The notes under the pieces: generated by a model
Databases searched by the model: none
Seen by the model: only the letters and a program-made list of their open reading frames with translations
What the model was told of the DNA's origin: nothing
Shown here: positions 1 to 11,507 of the stretch, one piece after another
Position numbering within the stretch: position 1 is the stretch's first letter
Layout of the letters: each line of letters starts with the position of its first letter
NCBI GenBank assembly: GCA_947359465.1
Contig: OX375874.1
Span: forward strand, 88,961,672 to 89,025,671
Origin: Metellina segmentata
Lineage: Eukaryota > Arthropoda > Arachnida > Araneae > Tetragnathidae
Length of the DNA stretch: 64,000 nucleotides
Direction: 5' to 3'
Translations under genes and position numbers: made by a program

Positions 1-401
1 CAGTAAAACTTTGTGTGTATGTTTGTCTTGTGCTTGTCAGTTTGGCCATATGAACCATGTGCCATAAACTCACCCAACTAAACCCTCTTAATACTCTTGT
101 ACCTGTTATCTGATTAAAATGTTTTGATGTATTTTTGAATTTTGATATCCTAAAATTCCTTTTCGGGGCAAAAGGGGTTAAGTTTGAGTTTTGATGGGTT
201 GGAGGAGTCAAGTCAATTGTTATAATTTAAAAGCAATGTATACTTTATCAAAACTAAGCGAATCTATGAATCTAACTTACAATTATTTGTATCGCATGAT
301 ATACTTTTTCTTGAAAATTTGTGAGAATGAAAAATTAAGATTGAGAAGTAGCTATTTTGATTAGACCCCTTTTGCCCTGATACAAAAGATATACTATAAT
401 G
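1..401. other. Probable upstream intron of the Prp19 gene
   Basis: No exon of the Prp19 gene is recognisable here. The stretch is AT-rich and lies between the window edge and the left terminal repeat of a Tigger element. The position suggests intron, because the next Prp19 exon begins at 2898 with an internal codon phase. Confidence 0.4.
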
Positions 402-2419
402 CAGTGATCTCTCACTTATGCGCGGGCGTTGGGGACAGCGAAAAAAACGCGTATAAGTGAAAAACCACAAAAGGGAGCTTAAAAGTGAAAAATCAATACA
501 GTGTATTGTTAATACTATGTATATACTTCCGGAATTGAACTGAAAATAGTCACGCAGACTTTCCAAAGCTTCAAACGCTACTGAGTGAGTTGGGAGAACT
601 TTTGCAACATCTTCATCATCGTCGTCCTCTTCATCTTCGTCACCACCATTTATTTCGGCTGCAATGTCTCCTATTTCCCGCAATTGAGCTATGATTAAAT
701 TTTCATCTGCATCAACGAAATCGTTGAAAGTAGTGCACGTAGCGAGTCCACCAGATACAATATGCCAATCTTCTTCGTTTATGTCATTTTCACAGTTTTC
801 ACTTTCATTTTCTAGCTCCTCACATTCATTTTCGGCTGGAAACGAAAATCCTGCTTTCTTAAAGCAGCTTTTAATGCACTTGTCAGTAACGTTTCTCCAT
901 GATGAACACAACGTATGAATTGCATCAAAGACGGTAATTTGCTTCAATTCGTCTTTTAATGCACGTTTTGTTTCTGATGTAGCCAGAAGTCGAAGGATTA
1001 AAGTTTTTCTGTAGTGCACTTTCACACAACGGATTACACTCATCCAAAGGTTGAATCTTGCACGTGCAATTTGCAGGAAAAACACAACTTTCGTGTTAAT
1101 AAAAGTTGGAAGATCTTGTGGGTGAGCAGGACACTGATCCATGAATAACAGAAATTTCCGTTTATCTTTTTTCATTTTCCTGTCGAATTTTTGAAGGAAA
1201 TCCAAGAAAATATGCGATGTCGTCCACGCTGTTTTGTTGCTAGTGCAGTCGCAAGGACGCTTCTTCATGTTCTTAAAACAGCGAGTTTTTTTAAATCTGC
1301 CAATGACCAATGGCGGGAATTTTTCTGAACCATCAGCGTTGCAACACAGCAAGGCAGTTAGTCTTTCTTTACTTTTTTTTCCACTATGGCATGGTTCTCC
1401 CTTGAATGTTAAGGTTCTGTCGGGCATCAGTTTAAAAAAAGGCCAGTTTCGTCAGAATTGTAGATGTTTTTAGGTTCTTATCTGTTTAATAAAGTAGCCA
1501 AGTCTTCTTTCCATTGTTCTACAGTGTTTTCATTGACACTCGCACTTTCCCCAGAAAGGACACGAGTTGCCAAGCCATGCCTATTTTTGAATTTTTAAAC
1601 CATCCATTTGATGCAGAAAAGTTTTCCATTTCAAAACTCTTTGACAATTGTACGGCCTTCTCCCTTAGAAGCTCAAAGTTAACAGGAATGTTCGATTGAC
1701 GAGCTTCTTTAAACCATAGCTACAAAACCTTCTCAAATTCTTCGAACTTTCCACCTTGAGTTCTGCTTCTTTTCTTCGACTGAATTCCACATTCTCGATG
1801 AGCGACTATAATCGGCTCTTGATTTTTTAAAATCCCTCTCAATGTCGACTCTGGAACATTAAAATGCTTCGCTAAAGCTTTTATCGAGTTGCAAGGATTT
1901 TCTTCGAATTTTTTTATAACAGCCATTTTAAACGAAAGCTACAATTTTGTTCGTTTTGCCGTTTTAAAACAATACCATCTAACCCGAACTCCAAAGAAGG
2001 TTCTTTCGTTAGCGATCAATGCCACGTGGTACGTACCGTACTAACCACTCTAATTGGCTGCTGTATAAATGCGACTTTTACTGCCGTCAGTCACAAGACC
2101 CCTCCGGTACACCTGTGTATATGGTAGAGGAATATGTTCCGGGAATCCAAACGATAGGGGAAGGGCGAGGGAATACATTCCTAGAAGCAGAACAAAAAAG
2201 GAAAAGTTTTTGCGATAAGCAACACCTGACTTGAGGAAAGTACTTTTGAACTGAAATTTTTTTTGCGACACGCATAAGTGAGAGCTGCTTTTTTATTGTG
2301 GCGTATAAATGAATAAGAGTTATCATTGTTTTCCTACATTCATGGCCGGGACCGCGAAAAAAACGCGTATAACTGAAAAACGGGCATAAAAGAGAGCTTG
2401 TATAAGTGAGAAATCACTG
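402..2419 (-). mobile_element. Tigger/pogo-type DNA transposon, decayed
   Basis: The ends are inverted copies: the left end begins CAGTGATCTCTCACTTAT and the reverse complement of the right end begins CAGTGATTTCTCACTTAT. Copies of a motif containing GCGAAAAAAACGCGTATAA lie near both ends. The right flank is TA; the left flank is now TG, so the expected TA duplication is present only on one side. Inside is a broken transposase on the minus strand. The length, about 2.0 kb, is normal for the Tigger group of Tc1/mariner. The element sits in an intron of the Prp19 gene, antisense to it. Confidence 0.85.
510..1926 (-). pseudogene. Tigger transposase pseudogene
   Basis: The product would be a pogo/Tigger transposase, which binds element ends through paired helix-turn-helix domains and cuts DNA with a DDE nuclease. 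Reading from 1926, the N-terminus (MAVIKKFEENP, ALAKHFNVPESTLRGILKN) is a Psq-type helix-turn-helix. A CENP-B-like second helix-turn-helix follows in another frame at about 1514-1720. The nuclease begins with YNSDETGLF near 1440-1462 and continues with TALLCCNADGSEKFPPLVIG and LLFMDQCPAHP, so the first two catalytic aspartates are visible. The gene is broken: the domains lie in three frames, an in-frame TAA is at 1478-1480, and a T-run at 1434-1440 appears one base short. No clear native stop remains; the last frame runs through the left terminal repeat. It cannot encode active enzyme. Confidence 0.85.
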
Positions 2420-2897
2420 TATACTATTAGTTTTAGTAAAGGAAATAAAATAACCATTTTTGCTAAAACAAGAACTGAACCACTAAAGAAAAATAATGCG
2501 TCTGAAAACAGCCTGAAAAATTTGTAAGAGCTACCATTTAAAATGGAAGTTTTAGAAATTTTGAAAACAATTTTAAAATGACTCATCAGAAATCTTGTTA
2601 TTAATCTCAAATTATCTAGTTGGAGTGACATTTTACAAAATTTTGTGTCATTGTTTTTCATTATTTTCCTATCATACTTAAAAATTACACAAAAACATCC
2701 TGAAATAATTTCAATATCACCCTTACTACTATATTCTAAATTCATTTTTGAAATATTTTACCAATTCACTTAATTTTTTCCTGGGACTACAAGATTTAAC
2801 TGTTTGAAAAGTGACTTTCTTGTTTGATTCTTGCATATTACCCATAACACCTTTTTTTCTTCTAAATTGCATTTAAATTCTAATTTGTATTTCATAG
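2420..2897. other. Intron sequence before the first visible Prp19 exon
   Basis: AT-rich sequence between the Tigger right end and the acceptor at 2896-2897. A 140-codon open frame on the minus strand (2323-2745) crosses the transposon end, is hydrophobic and matches nothing I know. I treat it as chance. Confidence 0.4.
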
Positions 2898-5800
2898 CTC
2901 TGACAACTGCACAGTTTCACCCTGATGGATTGATTTTTGGTACTGGTACATCTGACTCGATTATCAAAATTTGGGATTTGAAGGAGAGAGCTAATGTAGC
3001 CAATTTCCCAGGTCATTCTGGTCCTATTTCTGCCATTGCCTTCTCTGAAAATGGATACTACCTTGCTACATCTGCTGATGATTCTGTAGTTAAGCTTTGG
3101 GATTTGAGAAAACTGAAAAATTTCAAAACACTCACATTGGACGAGGCTTATGAGGTGAGTGAAATTTTAAATTTTTACAATGATCAATCTGTTTCTCTCA
3201 GTAATTTGCTGCAACCTAATTATCTGCAAGGATATATTATATTTTTGTGATTTTTCTTTAAAGAAAATAATTAAAATATAATCTTTAATTACTTTAATGG
3301 GATTAAAATTTACTGTTATTTACTTACTATTATTTACTATTCTTGTAAAATGTTTTGAATATTGGTATTTCTTGGATGGAGGGGGGGGGGAAATCGAAAT
3401 TTTGATGTTAGGATTTTAATCTGTGCATTTAGTACAATTAGAATTTCCAATGTTTAGTAAACTCCATCTAAAATAAATGTTAGTGATTGTGGTATACTTT
3501 GTTGAAGGTTTAAATACAGTGATGCATGTGTGGCAAATTCTACGGAATGCTCTTATTTCTTTGAATTTCGATGATTGAATATAGATTGATTGAAAACTGG
3601 ATTTGGGCATGGGACAGCAAAATAGTATTTTTGCTACATTTTATTATGTGTATATTGTAGTTTATTGTTCTTTTGTTTTAAATGTATTAGTATATTATCT
3701 TTTATATGAATGAATAGATTAGCATGAGTTTTCAGTTTCATGTGGTGGTTTTATGTTTATAATTTTTAATGTTGGTTGGAATGAATGTGTTGTCATCATA
3801 TCATGTGCCAGCAGGTATAACTTATCTATTCAAATCTGTGCTATTGTTTTTTAAAAGCTTATTCACATTAAGTATAACACTTTTGTGTCCTTTATAGGTT
3901 AAATCACTGTGTTTTGACCAGAGTGGTACTTATCTTGCTGTGGCTGGGTCAGATATTCGGTAATTATTAAATATTTTTATACTCCTGAAAATACACTAAT
4001 CAGTAGAGGAAGATTTAAAAAGACTTGTGAGGAAGCCTGGTTATTTTTGATCTTGTATGTTTAACATAATTCAAAAACTTTGGTCCCCTCTTGAGTAAAA
4101 TGTAACGAAAACAAACTAGAGGGCTGGAGTCAAGTCAGTAACATTCACAACTCAACAGAACAACTCATTAACCTCCAAAGTAAAACGAACATGCCATAAT
4201 GTCAGATATTTGATTCTTCGCAATTTGTTTCCAAATTGACAACCAATGGCAACTGTCCTGATGTTTCGAAGAATTCGAGCTACGAGCATGCCCAGGTTAA
4301 AAGAAGGATAAAAAAAGAAAACTTCGTTTTAATTTTTAAGATCTTAGACTTTAGATTCATTCTAGTTTTCTGCCTTGCAGACTTCGAACGTAATGACTAG
4401 AAGCACTACTCTCCAATTTTTGTCGATGTAAATAGGTTACTTTTTGTAAGTGTAAAATATGTTGTAGTAAAGCAAGTTTTATTCATTCTTCTGATGTTAT
4501 GTCTATGATTTCAATATTTACTCAAAAACTCCACCTAGAAATCTTAATGTTTACTGCCAAGCTAATCGAAAAGGCAGTTCCTCCAAGTTTGTTCATTTGG
4601 CTTAATGACAACAGCTGTTTGATCATACCTGTTATTTAGAGTTTTAAGTATCCTTACATAAATTAAAAAATAAAAAATAAATGCAAAATATGGTCTGTTC
4701 CTTCCCCACATTCTTGGTAACTCACAAGATGCCCTGGAATTGTCATTGCATTTTAAACGTTCAAGATTGCACCTAACTCCTCTGACATGACACAGAATTT
4801 TCTAACTCAATAATGCTCTGTAACTCCAGTAATTTAGATTGCATCATTGTATCTGTGGAACAGATTCTAGATGAACAGGAGTTGGTGGTTGTGTGACTTG
4901 TAAAACGGTCTCGGTGACCTTGTTTATGTTTTAGTAGCAACAATAGCATTAAGTACTTATGCATGCAACATGTAATGAATTTCTTCTCAAAATGACAAAA
5001 CATGGGGATACTGCCTTCTCCACTGGTATGGCAGTGTACTCTGGTGAATTTAGCCTCACTGCAAAAATGTTATTATATAAAATGCAGGGTTGCCATTGGC
5101 GACTATTTCTGACTATTTTTACCTTGGGCTACCATGGCGACTTTTTCGTCTAAAACAGGCCCAAAAGTGACTATTTAAAAAAAGTGACGACTATTTAAAA
5201 ATGTTTGCTCTGAATCCATTTTTAAAAAACTTGGGCAATAAAAATGACAACAGCGATTTTGAAGGTCACTAGCGTGAAATTGTGTCCAATCCAATCTATC
5301 AAGAAAAGATTTCTTCATATATTTCCTTGACTAAATATTTATATAAGTTAACAGCATTCAAGTCTTTGTTTAAATTGTACTTTTTATTGACGACAGTTAT
5401 TTTAAAAGGTAGGCAAAAAATATTATTATTTTTATAAGTTTATAATGGTTGATTTCTAAAGTTTAATGAACTAAAGAAATAAGTTCAATTTTATTGAAGG
5501 TAATAAGGGTTGCTTAAGAAATTAAAGTTCTGTTTGCTTATAAATTATAAACTCATTATAAAAAAATTATAAACTTAGTATTGTCTAGCTATGTTTCAAA
5601 ATTTTCTGTATGACATGTATGCCCTATTCTTTTTATCTGAGTTGGTATATAAGGATAATGGAAAAAATTACTAAATTAACAACAGGAGGAGACTATTTTT
5701 ACTACTATTTTCAATTTTTCAGGCTACTAAAGCAATTATTTTACATGTATAGTTATGATGGCAACCCTGAAAATGCTAAATTTGGCTGTTTCCATGGCTA

Positions 5801-7190
5801 TTAAAGTTTTGATTGGTTGCGTGATGTCACGTGTAGGCAGAATTTCAAATTGCTTTGATTGGTTTTGTGATGTCACGAGTGAAACAAGATATGAAGTATA
5901 AAAAAAGTTAGGGGTGAAATTTACGCATTTACATCCAATTATACCCAATAGCAAATCAACAATTCCTAATTGCTGGGTTCTCATGGGTTAGGAAAATTCT
6001 AGAATTGTCAGAAAATTTATTTATGTCCAAAAAATTCGGAAAAATCAGGGAAAGTTGCGCATTTTCCTCCAAAACATGAAAAATTCTTTCAAAAACCTGG
6101 AAAATGATTGATCATGGTGTCTCAAACGGTTTGAAGAAAAGTAGCCACTAAGATTCATACACAGTTTCATATCACTTTATTTTATGAATAGAATTTTTCA
6201 ACCGATTTTAAAAGAAACAGCTAATATTTAACTGGTAAAGAATTTTAATTCGTCCATTGGCTTAAATTAAAGAATTTCATGCTTATGAAACATTAAATCA
6301 CAAATTGTTTTAAGTCAAATATGTTAGATTATTTGAATAAGTTATTTTAATGCAAAATTACTTCTGCTTTGTGTATTCATTTTTACAGTATATAGTTCTT
6401 AAATTGGTTTTTATTATTGGCTACTGAATGCTAAATTATTTCTTGGTTTTTCACCTTAAAAATGTTGTGAATTGTTTAATTTATAACCTGGAATTTTGAA
6501 AAAATATGTCTGGAAAACCTGAAAAAGTCAGGAATTTTATTTTTGAAATAGAGTGGGAACCCTGCTAATGAATTAAATGTTGGTTCGATGGCAATGGCTG
6601 CAATTCTTCTCCAGGTGCACATCAGAAAAGTTCAATGTAATTGTAAATTTTCATGGTGTATCAACTGTGAAAATAGTTATGAACATTGTGTCTTATTCAT
6701 GCCAGATATAGGTGGCATGTATAAGACGCTATTATGATGTAATGGTTTTAAAAAAAAATCTTCCAAGTCATGAAAAATCTCATAAAGCATTTACGATTTT
6801 GTGGGACTGCATTACTAGCTGCCCAAGACTACGTATGACCTGCAGTCTATGAGTTAGACACCCCTGCTTTAAATGTTACTCCTTAGCTAGCTATACTACT
6901 TTTTACATCAGATATATGTATTCATATTAATCAGAAATGAAGTAAATATCATTAATCTGTTAGTTATTTAACATTGCTTAACACAATTATATGATGACTG
7001 ATTATACAACTGGAAATGGAATTCTAATTTTTACCTTTTATCCAACAGAATTTATCTCTGCAAGCAGTGGGATAACTTGAAGACTTTCACTGATCATACT
7101 GCTTTAGCCACAGGTGTCAGATTTGGACAACATGCTCATTTTCTTGCATCATGCAGCATGGATAGGACTCTAAAAATTTATGGCTTGTAA
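2898..7190 (+). CDS. PRPF19: Pre-mRNA-processing factor 19 (Prp19), last three exons
   Basis: Prp19 is the U-box E3 ubiquitin ligase at the heart of the NineTeen complex, which remodels and activates the spliceosome in the nucleus. Only the C-terminal WD40 propeller is in the window. Exon 2898-3154 encodes [37 protein letters not shown] and [27 protein letters not shown], closely matching animal Prp19. Exon 3898-3959 encodes [20 protein letters not shown]. Exon 7049-7190 encodes [13 protein letters not shown] and ends DRTLKIYGL followed by TAA. Acceptors (AG at 2896, 3896, 7047) and donors (GTGAGT at 3155, GTAATT at 3960) keep the frame. The three exons give about 152 residues, roughly the last third of the usual ~500. 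Nothing suggests a broken gene; the 5' exons lie outside the window. Confidence 0.96.
3155..3897 (+). other. Prp19 intron, 743 bp
   Basis: The donor is GTGAGT and the acceptor TTTATAG. A run of ten G lies near 3381. No embedded gene or element was recognised. Confidence 0.8.
5085..5769. mobile_element. hAT-like non-autonomous element with target duplication
   Basis: The left end starts CAGGGTTGCCAT and the right end finishes ATGGCAACCCTG, a perfect 12-bp inverted match. AAAATG flanks both sides (5079-5084 and 5770-5775). The visible duplication is 6 bp, whereas hAT elements normally make 8 bp, so two bases may have mutated. No transposase is encoded; the interior is AT-rich. Confidence 0.7.
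5973..6564. mobile_element. hAT-like MITE with CAGGGTTCCCA-type ends
   Basis: The left end reads CTGGGTTCTCATGGG and the right end, reversed, CAGGGTTCCCACTC. Near both ends are phrases resembling 'CTGGAAAA' and 'AATTTTC' in inverted order. No exact target duplication is visible and no protein is encoded. Confidence 0.5.
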
Positions 7191-7725
7191 GATATTCCAA
7201 AGAGGTTTTTAAATATTGATTCGGAAGATGTGAATTGCATCATGCATTCGAGTTTTTCTTAAAAATCATTTGTTACTCTTGTCATCTTTTGAAACCAAGA
7301 CAAATTTCACTGTAAATTGTATTCTTCATTAAAGTTTTTGAAACATTTCAGTTTTTTGTTTGAGATTTAACATATTTGGGTAAAATATGTACCCAATTTA
7401 TAAGCAAATGATATTAAGTTTTATTTCATTACTTTGTTTCAAACCTTCTTTCACCTTGCTGAATTCAACACAATTTTTGTGACATTGTTTTCTAAAGATT
7501 AATAATATGACTAAAAAATAATTTATAAATATTCCCCTTTTAATAAGCATGACCATGCATTATCTTAATTATCAGTAAGCTGAATTTAATGGGATAATTT
7601 ATATTAATTATTGCTATTGTGCTGCAGTAAAATTTTTTGAATTTACGAGTATTGATGTTTACAAACAAGTTTTGTTGTAAAAATTAAAAAAGGAATTTTA
7701 TTTTTATCATACTTTATTTTATTTA
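7191..7725. other. Convergent 3' ends of Prp19 and fucosyltransferase
   Basis: An ATTAAA at 7328-7333, 138 bp after the Prp19 stop, is a plausible polyadenylation signal on the plus strand. AATAAA motifs on the minus strand near 7713-7722 lie just past the fucosyltransferase stop. No gene is seen between them. Confidence 0.6.
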
Positions 7726-9012
7726 CTACAAAATGTTCTCTTTCATAAGGGTATTTACATAACTTTGGTGTTTATTATCCCATGATTTGCACTGTGCATC
7801 TTTAAAGAACCATTTTTCTACATCTTCTACCACAGATGCTTTTGTTTGGGAATGAAGCTTATTACACAGCTTGCACATCCATGGGTCCAAGTATGCCTTG
7901 AAAGATGATTTCTTTTTCAAAAACCCATCATAAACAGTTTTATTGCCTGCGATATTTATCAAAGTTTCAGCCAGCAATTTGGGTTGAGGATAAAGGGTAG
8001 CATCGATAAAGGAGTCCTTTGGTGCCTGTGCTGAATAATTAGCTCCCCCAAACACAACAGGAACAATATCGTAATTAAATATATTAAAAAACTTTTCTGT
8101 GACATAATCTTTACAGATTGCATTTTCAAATGACAAGTAAAATTTGTATTGTTCTAAAACCTCATAACAGCTAGATGATTGCGAGGGATAGCATTTATTA
8201 TTTCCACATTTTCCGTATATGTCGATGTCTATGTACTTTCCCAGTTCTTTCACGTAATCTTCACGCCTACTGTTAGTCATGCAGTCACTTACAAACCAAG
8301 CCACGCTTTTTGATTTTTCGTGCATTCCATCTGTCGAGGATTGCCTGAGCTCGCCATTAGTGGACATAATAAATCCATATTTTACAACAATGTGGGACGT
8401 GCTTCTATAGCTCATGGTCCAATTGAAGAGATTGTTCAAGAGGTGGAGTTGAGAGGACATGTGCTTTCCAACTTGCCAAGGAGGTTCCATGTTGTAAAGA
8501 ATCCAGATTTGTCGTGGGTTTCGAGTGGTGGGCAAGTCGTCCATTTTGATGTCTATTAGATGAAACAGCACTGCATCAGCTTTGTGGATTTTCTTTCTGT
8601 TGAAAGTAGCGATGCAGTTTGGGTTCGGGCAGTTATGCTTCAGAAATGTTTTGTTTCCTGACTGTAGGAAGTAGTAATTTATTGTTTTCTTGATTGCGTT
8701 CCATCGCGTCCAGAGTAATATGATTTTTGTTTCGTTATTCGGCCGAGGCACCTGGAAGTCGTCTCTGAATCCGACTTGACGAGGCTCAAAAACTTGGTGG
8801 AAGGGTAACTTTTTGCCTCTTAAGTAAGATGGCATTGGTAAGTGTGTGCCAAGAATTGTGAAGTTAGTTTTCTGGGTGTGATTCTTGACTTTATGGTGTT
8901 TGCTAAGCTTCAAATTTATTTTCCATTGGTTTAGACTAGTTATTAAAAGGTTGTAGAGAACACTAAGAAGCAGGAAACTGAGTACAACTCGTTTTATTCT
9001 CTTGGTTTGCAT
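7726..9012 (-). CDS. Alpha-1,3-fucosyltransferase (GT10), single exon
   Basis: The 428-residue protein is a type II Golgi enzyme that moves fucose from GDP-fucose to GlcNAc of glycans. A short cytosolic N-terminus (MQTKRIKR) precedes a membrane anchor at about residues 9-25. The stem follows, then the catalytic domain. The family signature FYLSFENAICKDYVTEKFF is at 291-309, followed by PVVFGGANY at 318-326. FNWTMSYR at 196-203 matches the conserved NWTMSYR block, but the usual S-D after it is S-H (206-207). Seven N-X-S/T sites are present, including N50, N93, N197 and N325. Length fits arthropod FucT C-like proteins. The coding part has no intron; a possible 5'-UTR acceptor (TTTCGTTTCAG, antisense) lies near 9047. 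The start is the first methionine before the anchor. Which alpha-1,3 paralogue this is cannot be told. Confidence 0.93.
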   Translation of the reverse strand: MQTKRIKRVVLSFLLLSVLYNLLITSLNQWKINLKLSKHHKVKNHTQKTNFTILGTHLPMPSYLRGKKLPFHQVFEPRQVGFRDDFQVPRPNNETKIILLWTRWNAIKKTINYYFLQSGNKTFLKHNCPNPNCIATFNRKKIHKADAVLFHLIDIKMDDLPTTRNPRQIWILYNMEPPWQVGKHMSSQLHLLNNLFNWTMSYRSTSHIVVKYGFIMSTNGELRQSSTDGMHEKSKSVAWFVSDCMTNSRREDYVKELGKYIDIDIYGKCGNNKCYPSQSSSCYEVLEQYKFYLSFENAICKDYVTEKFFNIFNYDIVPVVFGGANYSAQAPKDSFIDATLYPQPKLLAETLINIAGNKTVYDGFLKKKSSFKAYLDPWMCKLCNKLHSQTKASVVEDVEKWFFKDAQCKSWDNKHQSYVNTLMKENIL

Positions 9013-9047
9013 CCTGAGAGTATTTTGAAAATTGCCTCTGTATTCTG

Positions 9048-9929
9048 AAACGAAAAGTGATAAAGAATAATTAGTTTTATTTTCACCTTTAATAGTAGAA
9101 TTTCTGCTGCAGTATTTGGTATAGTAGAAATTTATAAGTGAGAAATATGTGATTTATCCTCAATTATCATTACTCAGTTCAGGTAAAATCACTATACTAA
9201 TTCATATCTTCATTTAACACAGATCAAGCTATTTATAGTTTTTCACTGAAAACTAAGGGAAGCTTTATTTTTAAAGGGGACATTTCCTGAATTTCATAAA
9301 AATCCCATTTTTAATTTACAAAATTTACTGAAATTCTCTTGCATTGCAGTGACATATTTCATAAGAAAACCAGCAACAGGTTATTACTAATAAAAAAAAA
9401 TATGTTTTAAAAATAATCACAATATTTTCACTTTAAACTTTTACAAATGCAATATTGACTACTAAGTTGAAATTTACAAGCAGTTTTGAAAGAATTTTTT
9501 TTTTTTTTTATGTTTTAACTGTTTTTACAATTTTTGTTTATTAAACTAATTTCTTACACAATATACAATTGCTACACAGAAACAAGTCTTAGAGTGGCTC
9601 ATCTAAAAATATTTTACTGTTGAGGTACCTTTTTTCAGAATTCAAAAGTTTTAATCTGCTAATTTTACCACATAGATGAGATATTTGTATGAATAGTGGA
9701 AGAGATCAAAAGTATCAAACTTTCAAAACACTTAAAATAAAGTGGGATAAATCTTGAAGTGTGCATTCAAAAATTAAATAAAAAAAAAAGTAAAAATTTT
9801 CGTAAGTGCTCTTATTTAAATATATGTTAAGTTTTCCCACCTCCAGTCTAATTTTTGTGAAAAATGTGGTAGCTGCAAATCACATAGGGATTTAAAGAGA
9901 TAGGATATGTCAGGGAATCGGATATTATG
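9048..9929. other. Upstream flank of the fucosyltransferase, no gene seen
   Basis: AT-rich sequence with a T-run near 9496-9509. If the 5' UTR is spliced, the first non-coding exon and promoter of the fucosyltransferase may lie here, but no motif identifies them. Confidence 0.4.
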
Positions 9930-11160
9930 CAGGGTGATTCAAAATGTCAGACACATTTTAATGGTAGGTCAGGAATACACAAACAAACCATGTTTACATA
10001 GGAACATATACCATGCTAGAGGACATTGTTTACCAGTTATTGAGTTGGGACAGTGCAAAACATCGTCATTCGAGTTGTTGCCTTTGTGGGAGTTGGATGC
10101 ATTGTTACAGTAATTCTGAGATGGACTAATATGCACAGAGTATGGAAATGGGTGAGCTGCTATGCAATTCCAATTGTATTGTGAACGGTTCCCAGACGGA
10201 TGACCTGTAATCAAACGTTTGCACAACAAATTCTGTAAATGGGGATCATTCACAGTAAACAGCCAATGTGGTCAGGGACATGCAGCCTTGTAATGGAAGA
10301 AAGTTTAGAAATAAATCAAAGTATAAGAGCTATTTCCCATCACACTAGTGCACTTCAATCGAGCATGTGGCATGTACATGTTGCACAAGGAGTTACATCT
10401 CTTTCACATTCAATGAGTCCAGTCATTGGAACCAGATTACAAACAAGAGGTGGAATTCACACATTGATTTCAGCAAGAACATGCAAAACAGACGAAATTT
10501 CCAGCAAGGGTTCAAAAGAAGCACAAGCTACATGCCCTTATGCAGTGCAACAATGCTTCACCAATGTTTGGGCGGGCATTGTTGAGGACTACTTGGCATA
10601 TACCTTCTTCCATCACTATGAAGCTGGGAGCAGTTCTTGAATATTCCTGAAGAAGTTCTTGCCGGATCTACTAAGTGATGTTCTTGATCTGCATCAATGC
10701 ATGTGGTTTCGACTTTCAGTACAAAGATATGCCTTCACATTTCAGTCTACATATGCAGTTATCTAAACTGCACGATTTATTGAGCCTGTTGCTTGGCCAC
10801 CACGATTGCCCCCATTGATTTCTACCTCTGGGATTATTTCAACCTTGTTTACAAGATCCCTGACGAAGACCTCACCACAAGAGTGATGCATGTCCTTAAG
10901 AGCATGTGGCATTTTTGAAGAAGATTACTGCATGTATTGATTGTGGTGGAAGGAACTTTAAACAACTTGAATTTGTAAATGTTTGTCCTAACATGTTATA
11001 CTCCATTTATATTCCTTTATTTTTTCATTCTTCCTGAATTTCTAACTACTCTAGGTTGCATTTCTGACTTTATTCCAAGATAAAATTGTTTTGTTTTGGT
11101 ATTTCTGACCTAACCTACCTTTAAAGTTTCTGTTTGTCAAAGACCTTTTGAATCTCCCTG
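9930..11160 (+). mobile_element. Mariner-type transposon, decayed
   Basis: The left end CAGGGTGATTCAAAATG and the reversed right end CAGGGAGATTCAAAAGG are inverted matches, and a second matched block (GGTAGGTCAG / GGTAGGTTAG) follows about 25-30 bp further in on each side. The right flank is TA; the left flank has become TG. The 1.23-kb length and interior transposase traces fit mariner. Confidence 0.8.
10240..10930 (+). pseudogene. Mariner transposase remnant
   Basis: The 3' part is the recognisable one. WFRLSVQRYAF around 10703 sits where mariner has WFQHDGAPPHF. EPVAWPPR lies near 10786 in the place of the GPVAWPPRSPDL block. FYLWDYFNLVYKIPDEDLTT around 10822-10880, in another frame, matches the FFLWGYLK-VY block. 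Frame changes and stops interrupt the rest. The acidic residues expected for the DDD catalytic triad are mostly gone, so it is a fossil. Confidence 0.65.
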
Positions 11161-11507
11161 TATATAAGAGATACGGAAATATACTATTTCCATACTACTC
11201 GAAATTCTAGATTAAAGAATAGCCAAACACAAGGAGATAAAATTTTTTTTTTGGTTTAATGAAACTGAATTGTAAGGCATTCTTGCTACAAACACAAGTA
11301 GCTGAGGCGTTAAGATGACTATTCATGGATGTTTGTCTTTTACACAAAGGCTAAAATCTAAATGAGTTTCTTCCATTTTAAAGATAATTGGGATACAATG
11401 TTTTCTCAAATGGAAAACAAAATATCTGCTTTCACTCAAATTTTCATAATAGCAGGCATGATAGACGAATATTTTACTTTGGTGAATGTTAAAAGGTTCT
11501 TTATATA
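11161..11507. other. Spacer between two transposons
   Basis: No gene, repeat or regulatory signal was recognised in these 347 bases. Confidence 0.4.

Larger units (their letters stand above)
3960..7048 (+). other. Prp19 last intron, 3.1 kb, with transposon insertions
   Basis: The donor is GTAATT and the acceptor TCCAACAG. The intron carries two hAT-like non-autonomous elements (5085-5769 and 5973-6564). Near 6850-6870 is the sequence GAGTTAGACACCCCTG, which looks like one end of another hAT-type element, but I could not pair it. The remainder (3960-5084, 6565-7048) shows no gene. Confidence 0.75.

Noticed and set aside
2323..2745. 140-codon minus-strand frame
   Set aside because: Runs across the Tigger end into intron sequence and is a low-complexity hydrophobic translation; chance.
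8320..8559. 79-codon plus-strand frame
   Set aside because: Shadow of the fucosyltransferase coding strand.
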